A stretch of 64,000 bases of DNA from Ypsolopha sequella (lineage: Eukaryota; Arthropoda; Insecta; Lepidoptera; Ypsolophidae). The stretch covers positions 16,562,396-16,626,395 of the forward strand of contig OW204005.1 of assembly GCA_934047225.1 (NCBI GenBank). Direction: 5' to 3'. Positions 20,738-31,200 of this stretch are shown piece after piece. Position numbers and translations under genes: made by a program. How positions within the stretch are numbered: the first letter of the stretch is position 1; every line of letters starts with the position of its first letter. Below the pieces are notes generated by a model. The model was not told the origin of the DNA. It made no database searches and was given only the letters and a program-made list of their open reading frames with translations.

Positions 20738-23237
20738 GTTCTTCTGATAAGGAAGGATTAACGAGAATTTCACTTTGATCGAGTGGAGGTAAGTTGCTTT
20801 GAACCGTTAAGCAATGTAAAGATGGCTCTTCAAGGTTTTCGTCTAAATTAATGGGGTAGACTCTTGCAATGGTTAAATCTTTCTGAAGGTAAACAGGTAA
20901 CTCAGAAAGGCTTACAATACAAAGATCACATTTATTATCTCTAATATTGTATAACCCTTCCTGAATACAGTATTCTATTCCGCAAACATTTCGGTAGCTA
21001 GATCTTATGTAGACATCAGCATGCCGTAGTTCAGGGCAGTAACATTTTATCAATCCTACACCTTTAATCTCAGAATCAGACTTGACATACAGCTTGAACT
21101 TAGTGACTGGCATATTATCATCAATTTGGGGTAGTTCTGTATTGATTTCGCGAGAAAAAATTGTAAAAGTATTATTCGTTTTCGTAATTACAACTTGCGG
21201 TAATTCAGTAAAATTCTGTCCGACTAGCATAGGTGTATGCAATTGATCGTCCCTGACAATATATGCTGTTATTTCTGCTTCTACTGAATCTATGCGCAAG
21301 TTAAACGTCGTTTTTCCCAATGGCTGCACGCTAAAATTAGCTAGCCCACGTATAAGGGGAATTGCATCATTTGTAACTGCTAGGTTTAATTTCGTTACTA
21401 TTTCTTCCTTTATCAAGGTGCAATCACTCCCCAAGTCGACAAAGCAGTCAATTTTTTCTTCTTTGTTTACAAAAGCTTGTTTATAATATTTTTTACCAAT
21501 TAATTTCTCGCTATCTATCAATAGGACCTGCTTATCTGAATTTATATTACTATTTTTTCGCGTGCACTCGCTGCTTTTGTGTCCATACAATTTACATTCT
21601 TCGCATTTTATTAAAGGTTTGGTACACTGGTGTAACCTGTGGCCTTTTTCACCACAGTTGAAACAAAATATATCAGAGGTTGCAGATTGTCTTGTTTGTG
21701 AATTATTTGTTCGACAGTGTATCGCCTTATGACCTATTTCTTTACATTTGTTGCACACTAAACCGGATTTTCTATTTCTGTTCATTATTTTAACTGAATC
21801 TTTTTGATCTTTGCAAACGTCCTTTAAAAATTTCAAGAGGTCTTCAGGCTCTACAAATCGTCCTGACACTGCACCTGAACGTATTGTGCGATCGTCTATC
21901 CCATGTATTATACAATCTACGGCACGCTTTCCCGTTATTTCACATGCATTTATTAAAGTCATTTTTTCGTAGAAATACTCATCTAAACTTTCTCCGTACC
22001 TTAATCGCCTTTCTAACATGTCTGAAAGTAGTGTGCCGTAGTTGGATTCACATGGGAAAGATTTAAGTAGCAATGATTGCCACTCCTGCCAGCTACGTAA
22101 CACAGTTGATTGACTCTGATACCACTTTTTAGCATATCCTTTCAATTTTGGAAGTGCGTAATGAATAGTGTGAGTCTCACCCCACCCATAGATTTTGGCA
22201 CATTCATTTACTTTTGCTAACCATAACTCTATTCGGTGATTTTTTATTGATGGGTCAAATTCGGGTATCATGTTTTCGTTACAATTAATTCTTGATGACG
22301 AATCGGTCTTTAACGAGTGGAGAAGTTGTGCAAAATCATTTATATTTATCGACACATTAGAGGGTAATACTGAATTGTTCGACTCACCACTTTGTTGCAA
22401 ACTCGTAGCAGTTTGTCTAACCTGCTCCTGTGAACTCGTTCCTTGGCTGCTCTGCCCCGGTAACAGGCCGACAGCATGGTCTCGTCCAGTGGCAGGTAGG
22501 GGCTGGCTGCAATCTCGTCCGGTCGCAGTCAGAACTTCGTTGCAGTCTCGTCGGGCCGCAGTCAGTGTCTTATTGCAGTCTCGTCCGGTCGCAGACACTG
22601 CCACGTTCCAGTCTCGTCCGGTCGCAGTCACTGTCTCGTTGCAGTCTCGTCCGGTCGCAGTCACTGCCTCGTTGCAGTCTCGTCCCGTCGCAGTCACTGC
22701 CTCGTTGCAGTCTCGTCCGGTCGCAGTCACTGCCTCGTTGCAGTCTCGTCCGGTCGCAGTCACTGCCTCGTTAAAGTCTCGTCCGGTCGCAGTCACTGCC
22801 TCGTTGAAATGTCGTCCGGTCGCAGCCAATGCTTGGTTGCACTCTCGTCCGGTCGCGGTCTGTAGCTCGTTGCTCACTCGTCCAATCTCAGTTTGTGATG
22901 GGCGTTCATATCGTCTGGTCGTCGACAGTACATCTTGAGGGTTACTTCGTCTAGCTTCATGATTTCGATTGTACACACATGAAGGTGAACGATCACGTGG
23001 TCTCCGGATATTTTCTTTCCTTGATCTTCTCGCATTCTCGTGTTGGCGAGATCGATATTTTGGCGTATCTGAGCGGTCGTAAAAACTTGATGGCGATCTT
23101 CTCATTCGTTTTCGTCTTGGACTTCTGTTCCTCTCTCTTGAACGACTTCTTCTTGAACTTTCATGGCTGCCATTACGACTCCTTCGTAATTTGTTTCGTT
23201 CATAACGGCGTCTCGAATTGGATCTTGAGCGGGACAT
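20715..23237 (-). CDS. Gag-protease polyprotein with SR-rich N-terminus
   Basis: An intact 840-aa frame. Residues 1-100 are packed with Ser-Arg pairs (SRSRSNSRRR, SRSRERNRSPRRKR), like the RS domains of splicing factors. Residues of about 120-255 are 11-aa tandem repeats of the form ATGRDCNEAVT. A capsid-like helical region follows at about 300-480. Three CCHC zinc knuckles come next: CNKCKEIGHKAIHC, CFNCGEKGHRLHQC and CEECKLYGHKSSEC. A retropepsin-like DLGS motif (IDCFVDLGSDCTLI) follows, with Leu where Thr or Ser is usual. Gag packages the RNA into particles and the protease matures them. The frame ends just after an A10 run at which pol continues in the -1 frame. Confidence 0.88.
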   Translation of the reverse strand: MSRSRSNSRRRYERNKLRRSRNGSHESSRRSRSRERNRSPRRKRMRRSPSSFYDRSDTPKYRSRQHENARRSRKENIRRPRDRSPSCVYNRNHEARRSNPQDVLSTTRRYERPSQTEIGRVSNELQTATGRECNQALAATGRHFNEAVTATGRDFNEAVTATGRDCNEAVTATGRDCNEAVTATGRDCNEAVTATGRDCNETVTATGRDWNVAVSATGRDCNKTLTAARRDCNEVLTATGRDCSQPLPATGRDHAVGLLPGQSSQGTSSQEQVRQTATSLQQSGESNNSVLPSNVSININDFAQLLHSLKTDSSSRINCNENMIPEFDPSIKNHRIELWLAKVNECAKIYGWGETHTIHYALPKLKGYAKKWYQSQSTVLRSWQEWQSLLLKSFPCESNYGTLLSDMLERRLRYGESLDEYFYEKMTLINACEITGKRAVDCIIHGIDDRTIRSGAVSGRFVEPEDLLKFLKDVCKDQKDSVKIMNRNRKSGLVCNKCKEIGHKAIHCRTNNSQTRQSATSDIFCFNCGEKGHRLHQCTKPLIKCEECKLYGHKSSECTRKNSNINSDKQVLLIDSEKLIGKKYYKQAFVNKEEKIDCFVDLGSDCTLIKEEIVTKLNLAVTNDAIPLIRGLANFSVQPLGKTTFNLRIDSVEAEITAYIVRDDQLHTPMLVGQNFTELPQVVITKTNNTFTIFSREINTELPQIDDNMPVTKFKLYVKSDSEIKGVGLIKCYCPELRHADVYIRSSYRNVCGIEYCIQEGLYNIRDNKCDLCIVSLSELPVYLQKDLTIARVYPINLDENLEEPSLHCLTVQSNLPPLDQSEILVNPSLSEEQKKKSLI
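20729..20738 (-). promoter_or_regulatory. Candidate -1 ribosomal frameshift site (A10 run)
   Basis: On the coding strand CAA AAA AAA AAG contains the classical slippery heptamer A AAA AAG. The gag-protease frame stops 15-18 nt later. The RT frame is open through this point in the -1 frame and continues KVFDLVAEYRDCF. A one-base deletion in the A run is the alternative. Confidence 0.6.
22477..22870 (-). repeat. 33-bp tandem repeats inside gag
   Basis: About 12 units of 33 bp (plus-strand core TCGTCCGGTCGCAGTCACTG), in frame with gag and encoding 11-aa repeats. Central units are nearly identical and outer units diverge, as expected of expansion by unequal exchange or template switching. Confidence 0.9.
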
Positions 23238-23267
23238 AGTGTGGGAGCAGAATCACACCGCTTCTGA

Positions 23268-23752
23268 TAAAAACTAAACGGTCCAAATAAAATGGCGAAG
23301 ATACTGTGAAAACTTTGATTTAATTACTTATTCACTTGCCTATCGTGACAACAGGAATAAACCCGATCCCCAGCGAACCACGACTTATATCCTCACGCCG
23401 GGGGCTCGACCATTCCGGAAGTCTTACAAAGTTATTCTTACGGAAGTAGTACAATATTTTCTTAAATCAAACCGGAAACATCAAAACAGGAAGTTACAAA
23501 TCAAATATAAAAGTGAAACGGAAATGCTAGACATTTTGAAATTTGACTATCCATTCCGGATGTCTTACAAAAATTATTCCAACGGAAGTGACACAATATT
23601 TTATTAAATCGAACCGAAAAACATCAAAACAGGAAGCTGCAAATCAAATATAAAACGGAAACGGAAACACAAAATTCGACACTACAATTTTAAATTTGAT
23701 ATTCCGACGGAAATACTATACAATAAAATAGATAAATATATAATAATCTAAC
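23268..23752 (-). repeat. 5' LTR
   Basis: Direct repeat of 16549-17033. The gag ATG (23237) lies only about 30 nt inside this LTR, so the leader with the primer-binding site is very short. No clear tRNA 3'-end complement is evident there. Confidence 0.9.
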
Positions 23753-23753
23753 A

Positions 23754-24564
23754 TTATCAAAATGTCGTGAAATATCATTGAGGAAATCCGACATAAGTAT
23801 CGTGATTGGCTAGAAGTTACAAGACACATCAGTTTTAGCCAAAGAGTACATGTTCTAGCCAATCTCATGAACCATTACAAGTGATAGCGATTAATGCCGA
23901 AGTAAGACAATAAGGCCCAGGTCATTTGAAAGGCATTCATCGGGCCAAAGCCAACACTAAGAGGCCTTTGGTACCAATCTAAATGGGAGATGGCGGCATC
24001 CATGGAGGCCTCTCCCTCAACGTATCATTGGGATACACTAAGAGACAGTCCCCAATTATTGCCAAACTATTGCCAGGAAGAAAGTGACTTGGAGTGGGCT
24101 ATAAGGATGGGATGCTAAATGGACTGGATATCAGGACTATGGAGTGAGATAATTAACGGACATCTGCATCAAAAATGTCTCACAAATTTATGTCTGGCAG
24201 ACGTTGACTTACTGTTTGATAACTACCCAGCAGGATAGCCGTTGTTAGCCCCCTATTTAGCTACCATGGGTTGGCCAGGGGGCAACGCTATGTAAGCTGC
24301 TAAGGTTGTCGAGAGGTGAGTCCGTGGGGTGCAAGATCCTTATACAGTCAAGTGCTCCTGGCGTTATAACATTTTACACTTCTAACCTGGTGTGTGTAAG
24401 CGCATGTGTGTGTGTTTCCCCTGGAGGTAGGATCCTTGGTGTCACCACTATATACTTAAGATGTATATCTTAAGTCTATGGTCGCCGCTCACCGTCGGTT
24501 CGCCACAAATCACCCTACGCTGACTGATTGCACCGGACGCATCGGATGTCATCATTTACCACAG
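23754..24564. other. Intergenic DNA between the LTR element and HAUS5
   Basis: No supported gene. A GT-rich tract (GTGTGTAAGCGCATGTGTGTG near 24391) and a small palindrome ATACTTAAG/CTTAAG near 24450-24475 are the only visible structures. Confidence 0.5.
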
Positions 24565-24701
24565 GGGATCTAAAAAGGTCGACTTGGGTGAATCATAAAA
24601 TGATTTCAAAGTAGGATAGAGTCAGATTTTTTCACACGTGCAAAAGAGACGGCATTAGAGCAGAATCATAATGTGATTCATGCAAAATGGCCTTTTTAGA
24701 G
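24565..24701. mobile_element. MITE family D (half copy)
   Basis: AAAAAGGTCGACTTGGGTGA, AATCATAAAATGATTTCAAA and a CCTTTTTAGA end match the family at 58384-58712. The outer ends TCTAAAAAGG and CCTTTTTAGA are inverted. No coding capacity. Confidence 0.7.
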
Positions 24702-24703
24702 GA

Positions 24704-24872
24704 CCAGTGGGTCTACCGCGTAATTCTCATTTACATCAACATCAACTTGAGATTGAAATTTGGCGTGCGTGCGACGACGCCCGCCTAACATGCCATCTCT
24801 TTTGCACGCGTTGAATTTCGCATGCATTTGCTTGAAGTTGATACAAATGAGAAATACGCGGTAGAGCCCCTG
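24704..24872. mobile_element. MITE family E, copy 1
   Basis: The ends GGTCTACCGCGTAATTCTCA and GAGAAATACGCGGTAGAGCC are inverted repeats. The interior (CATGCCATCTCTTTTGCACG) is nearly identical to 51776-51943. It abuts the family D element. Confidence 0.8.
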
Positions 24873-25166
24873 ATCGATGTGGTCGTCACATCTCTACGCC
24901 TTTATTATTATCACGTGACGTGACCTCCGGCAGCTGTCCCAAATGCCGGCTCCGGCACTCATGCAACCTCTTTCTTTTTCACTATCATAATGGCCAAAAT
25001 TAAATCACCACGGGCCTAAAAGACTAGCATCCAGACTAGCAAAGAAAAGACAGTTGTCAATGTCAAGATGTCAAAACAAATTTCAAAACAAACTGCCTGC
25101 CCGCTGGCGCCTTTCGCCTTTTCGAAATTGGGAATTTTACAGGCTCGGGTGTGCTTTCTGATAAAA

Positions 25167-25291
25167 ATGTCTTCGTATACTGCAATTGAGCAGAAAATAA
25201 GTAGTGACGAAGTGCCACATAAATTTGTAGAATGGTTGCTTTCGATGGGATGCCCTGCAGAAAAGATACCATCCATGGACAAAGTTGCTCA
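25167..25291 (+). CDS. HAUS5: HAUS5 exon 1
   Basis: 125 nt, residues 1-42, donor GCTCA|GTAAGT. Encodes FVEWLLSMGCPAEKIPSMDK, the N-terminal block shared with vertebrate HAUS5. Confidence 0.85.
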
Positions 25292-28200
25292 GTAAGTTTG
25301 AAATTATTTCTTTAGTAAATACATTTTCTTATAAAGAAACACCCCAAATTTATAACACCACTAACTTACTATTTATAGTAATCGACTACCGACATAAAAT
25401 AATCACTTCTTTTTGCACTTCTGAAAAACTAAGGATAGCCCTATTAAAAGCTATAAATATTTCAAACATTGTAACATGGTTGATATCACAGGATGTGCCG
25501 CGGTCAATACTACATGGTATGGCGTAGTATGATGGAGCATGTTGAGCCCAAAGAAACAATCAGGCAGAAGAGGCTGCAGGTCTTCTGTAATGATGTGAAA
25601 AAGTGTCAGACGGCTAAACCTGTGAGTAAATAGTCTTTTTTAATATAACTGCTTGTAGTGCTGAAATTTAAAGCATTAAGAGCAGCCCTCCCCCTTCCAC
25701 CACCCCCTAAATTCGTTAGGAAATGATAAAATGCCTTACTGAAAATTTAAATGCTAGTCAAATGCTGGAATAATTAATGCGACTCAGTTGCTAACGTGAA
25801 GCTAGTGACTTGCAGTGGCGTGCAAACAACTTTTTCCGGAAAACAATCAGAAGGTAAATTTTGACATTAAAAAAAATGTGAAAAAATTCAAATAGCACTG
25901 AGAAAAAAAAAGTTTGTATGAAAATGTTTACTCTAGGGTAGGCAGTGACGTGCTACACTATAGAGTGGCTTTTTTGCATTTTATCTTGCTGAAAACTTCA
26001 CAAAGGGGGTTTCTATAGTGGACTGCCGCACGAATTATAGGTTTGGGGGGGAGGGGGAGGGGGAGGGGGGGAGGGGGTATACCCCCTGTACCACTCCCCC
26101 CCCACGGAAACCCATAATTGCTGAGATATTGATGATCAAAGTTTTGAGGTTAAGTCACCTCCGATCAATCATTTTCTATCATTTCCTATCAAAATAGTGT
26201 CGAATTAAGGACTTACTAGTGAACAGAGGCAGATTCGGTTCTGGCGCTACTAGTGAACCGAGGCAGATTCGGTTCTGGCACTCGCCGGCCGCTGTCGCGG
26301 CACGCTCGCTTCGCTCGCTCGGCTCGTGTGTTGTGGTTCACAGATAACCTAACCTAACAACTTGTTTTTGGGACTTACTAGTGAAAAGAGGCAGATTCGG
26401 TTCTGGCACTACTAGTGAACCGAGGCAGATTCGGTTCTGGCACTCGCCGGCCGCTGCCGCGGCACGCTCGCTTCGCTCGCTCGGCTCGTGCGTTGTGGTT
26501 CACAGATAACCTAACCTAACCTGATTTGTTTTTGGGTCTTACTAGTGAACAGAGGCAAATTCGGTTCTAGCATTAGTGGACTGCCGCACGAATTATAAGT
26601 TGGGGGGGGGGACCTTCCTAAGGGGGGGCCCTTAGTACAAATCCAGGTAGAGCGCGGGGGTCGTTAGAAAAGGCACAAGAACACAAAAAACAACGGAGCA
26701 CATTCCAAGTACGCAAGCGCAAAAAGAATGACGCTATATTTTTTTCATTGCAAAATCCCTCATTACGTTCCAATTTATGACAACTAAAAAAATAGCACAT
26801 CACAAACTTACATATATTTTGACGCATCAATGCACTAAAAAGTCAAAGTACAGTGAAATGGAACGTCGTGGTGCGCTTTTTATGCAAAATTATAAACAAC
26901 AAAAGGGGTAAATGCGCTTTTTTTGCACAAAAAATTATAAACTTTAAAAATTAATATCTAAAAAACTACCTGTGTTACTACAAAAGGGTGTTTAAACGAT
27001 GTTTAACTTTAGACAATGTTTAAATCTGTTGCTGTCACTTTTTTACAATATGAAAGTTTATGAAACAACAACAGATTTAAACACTGTCTAAAGTTAAACA
27101 CAGTTTTGTGGTAAGACCGTACACGTTTCCTAACGATAATATTTTAGAATTATAATCTTACATCACCTAGCTAACTACCAATATAATTATTTCTAACAAA
27201 TTCGTGCGGCAGTCAACTATAGCCAACCCTCACAAAGCAATCAGTATCACTCTATCAGTGTTATTTGTTGTTTTCCTGTTGGACTAATCAGCACTTCGTG
27301 TGTCAAATGTAGTAAAAGCCAAGACTACGCCTATTCTTTTTTAGTCTATGGCTAGTGCTGTGTCGTCATATCAATGTTTGTAAGACAGAAGGGGATAAGC
27401 AACACCAAGTATGTTGAAAATGTGTTACCTCAGGTCACATTTAACCATTATTTCGAGTTTAAGCACCGCTTCAGTGTCACTTAACTTTTGGCATACATGC
27501 ATGAAAAATATAACAATTGAATAAATTGTGTCTATTGATTGGATCAGTGACTAGGCAGATACTTTCGTCTAGTTCATGAGAGCTTCTCAATTCAGAAACT
27601 GGCCCTTAATAATGCCGAAATACTTACTACATTTTTTTCTGCATCCAATGAGCTGGGTTTTTGGTTTGTGTTGATTCAAATTCAAATTAAAATTCAAATA
27701 GTTTATTTTGCAAAGCAGGTATAGATATATACACTTTTTACACGTCAAATTTAATCTAATAAAGAAACTATATGTAATAAAATAATAAATGTACATGAAC
27801 TAATTTAAAGGTTTATTTAATTTATGTAGCAATATATTTACGATTAAAATGATAGGTAAAATATATATTATACAAGGTAAAATCCAATCAGCCGCCCGAA
27901 CCCATACCGGAGACCCGGCCAGGGACCAGGAACAAGGTTCAATGATCACCAACCGAGCCCCCAGCACGAATCCAGGCGGCCGACCAAATCCCATCCTATA
28001 TACTACATACTAATAGGTTACATATATAAATACATGCCTACCTCCGCCCATTCGATTAGTCTTGCTAAGAAGAAGGGCAAGAAACTTAGCAAGATCATGT
28101 CTTTTTTTTCAACATAAAACTTATACTATACAATATATGACTTATATCTACTTTAACCAAGGGATAAGAAAATACAAGACAGCAGGAATTCAGGTTAATG

Positions 28201-31200
28201 AAAAAAAGAAAAACTGACTCATCCCAGATTATGGAAATAAAAATAGCTTTCTTAGTGACTTGAAATTGCATGTATTTTATGACAGAAATAAATTTCTATG
28301 TTTGAACATTTAGCGATTTATCCATCGCAAGGAGATATAAATTAACATTAATGATATAATGTTAATTTAATGTATTTATTTTCTTCAATATGAATGACAG
28401 CTGGAAACAAATGTTGTGCGGTTAACACTATCAATAATTAATTGTAAAACTTAGTGATTTATAACGGTTTGGTACTTGGTTAAGTTGGTTGGAAAGGCAG
28501 CCATCTGCCTGAGCCCAACATCCTCATATTTCGTAAATTGCACAGTGATCAAAAAAGTTTATGGCACTTCTATAAAGATTACTTTTTGCTCTTCCTCTTC
28601 TGCCTTTCAAGTACTGATTTGCTGAAATTCCGCTGAATCACTGCCTCCAAATCACAGGATTTTACCTACCATTAGCTGTAGTTAACCCCTCTTATTCTCA
28701 TTATTTCTAAAACAACAGATTGCTGTACAGATTTTTTATTTATTTACTGAAAGGAAGATTAACAGACAAATTAGTTACAATAGAAATAAAGAATAAGTAG
28801 CTAAATGTTGATTAAAAATCTTCACCTAATGCATAACAAAATGGAACAAAAGTGAGCCATAGGGGCATAACAATGATTGAATATTTACTTGCAAAATATA
28901 ACAAAGCATTTTAAATTTGAGTTTCAAAAGAAAAAATTTCATGTAAACAAAGAATTTATCCATTCATTTTCAAAGCATAGAAGTGTTAAATTAATGCTCT
29001 TTTGACTGGTGACATGCTTGAACAAAACAAATCTATGTCAATTGTAATTGTGTGAATTCTCAGATTGTGGCTTGTATTCATTTTATAAGTCAACAGAACC
29101 CTGTTGTCTGATGTAAAGTGTTTATGACTTTAAATTACACATTTTCAGCATGACAACAGCGTCCTGGTGCCAGCGGAGCTCTCAGTGTGGCGAAAACACC
29201 AATCGCTGCAGGAGAGGGTCACGAACGCTGAAGCTAGAGTTTCAGAGGTACATGAGAAACTCACACTAGCCATGGATAAAGTTTCTAGCAAATGTAAGTA
29301 TGTGTTGAAGAAATGGCTTCAATTTAGGAGGAAAATATGTGGTATGCTTACTACAGCTACATCTGCATACAATTTTACATTGCTACGTTAAAATTGCTGG
29401 TAAAAGGAGGGTGTACGATTGTCAGCTGTTCTAGTGACAGTTCACACTCTGAAAAACATCAGTTTATGCATAGTTTATGTATATCACTGATATACATCGA
29501 CATATGATGGCGAAAACTACTTTTATTGCAAAAAAAGCAAGGGCGTTTTTCGTGTAAAACCTTTTTGACTTTTTGTTGAAAAGACTCGTAATTGTTTTAA
29601 TATGATCGCTTTTTCGTGAAATAGCTGCTTATTGCGAAAAAGCGGAACAATTTCGTATGATCGCGTGATAACGTCGTAATTCGGTTTTCCACGAAAAGTG
29701 GCTCCATACAAACGCTGTCAACACATTGTGGGGTGTCTAATTGTCTATTCTACAATCTTTAAAATTATCGGAGTTACATTAAAAGTCAATCTGTATAACC
29801 TCATCATCTTTAATTTATACGTCTTTTTGACAACTACCTACATTCATGTTATGACTCTTAAAATGGCATATTTGGTCATTCTAGTGCCTGAAAAAGTTCA
29901 TAAACTTGTTTGTGTTCCTTTTTTACACAACCGCGAGTCACTCACACACGCTAGGCTGCAGCATAATACCAGCGTTGTGTCGAGATGATTACCTACTTCG
30001 TAGGTATACCATGTCAACACAGCATCATGCTGAGTTGCGGCTATTTTGGTGGTAGCAAATACTCGTAGGTACTTAACCTCTAGTATGTGGACAGGGATCG
30101 CAAGACGCCTGCTCCGTGTGGGAAGGTTTGCTTTTGCCGTACCGTATATGTGTACAGGTTCGGCGCGGTTAGAGCGCGCGCGAAAGTTTAGACTAATTGT
30201 TGAAAATAACAATATATTTGTATAGGAGACTATATACTTAGCGATTGAATTTGTTTGCCAGATAACTAATGAATAATGTAGAGCAGACTAGAGCATACTT
30301 TAGTACCGCAGGTATATTGTACAGACGGTTGAATAAACCACTTCACTGAATTTGTACCTAGTGTAGGAAATGTACATATTTTGATCATAATTTGGCAATT
30401 TTATGGAGTTTGATTATAATCCCCTGTGAATTAGCATATAAACTAACTGTTTTTATCAAGAAAGTATACTTACAGAAGGAAAAACATTGAATAAATACAC
30501 TTTCAATATTGCATGATCACTCACAAATCCGACATTTTGCGGCCACTGGTCATTTCAAACTAGAATATGACGCGAATAACGGTCGATTGATCGAATGTTT
30601 ATGGTTCGTTCAGTCTCTTTGTATATCATTCTTCACTCTTAAAAACCATTTTAAACTATATTTTAATACTATTAAAACCTAAAATCGCATAAAATCGAGC
30701 GATATATTCTTTGCACAGCTCTGTGTTTACACATACTCGCATGAGTCTCAGATCTGTGTTTAAACATATTCGAGGGAATCACAGATCTGTGTTTACACAT
30801 ACTAGAGGTTAAATATAATTAGTTAGTTATTATAATAAGTTAAGCTAAGTAGATAAGTCTCAAGTTTATTTATTTATCTTGTTGTTAAGATTGTTTTGTA
30901 CATACCTACCAAATTTTGCGCGTTACCAAATAAATTGTATTTTCTTTCTTTCTTTCAGTGGCCCAACATCAGCTAGCGAAGCGAGGAGTTGAGGATGTCC
31001 AGCGGCGCGTCTGGCTGCTGCAAACATTAGCTGAAGAGTTGAGGAACAAGCAAGGGAATCTGTTGCAGGCCAGGAGTATCGCTGACTCACTGTGTCGAAT
31101 TGATGGGGATGGAGATGTTCAGGTAGACAAACATATTTATTAACATATATATGCTTTTATTGCGAAATCCATCACTTTGAATACTCTAATTATTAAAATG

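Larger units (their letters stand above)
16549..23753 (-). mobile_element. Ty3/gypsy LTR retrotransposon, near full length, minus strand
   Basis: A 7.2-kb element with two 485-bp LTRs (16549-17033 and 23268-23752), flanked by the short duplication TTAT at 16545-16548 and 23754-23757. On the minus strand the order is 5' LTR, gag-protease, reverse transcriptase-RNase H, integrase, a repeat-rich non-coding stretch, 3' LTR. This order (RT before integrase) is that of Ty3/gypsy elements. The LTRs differ visibly at only one base near their start (ACTTTTATTT against ACTTTGATTT), which implies a young insertion, yet pol is interrupted by a frameshift and a stop. No envelope gene is seen. Confidence 0.93.

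Noticed and set aside
22270..22938. 222-codon plus-strand frame with SRPVAVTASLQ-type repeats
   Set aside because: It is antisense to the gag 33-bp repeats; the minus-strand frame carries zinc knuckles and protease.
16549..23753. An envelope gene that would make the LTR element an errantivirus
   Set aside because: The space between integrase and the 3' LTR is under 1 kb, has no long frame, and is filled with tandem repeats.
25068..25166. Longer HAUS5 N-terminus from an upstream in-frame ATG
   Set aside because: The extra 33 residues look unrelated to the family. The ATG at 25167 has AAAA before it and gives the usual distance to the MGCP block. The longer form remains possible.
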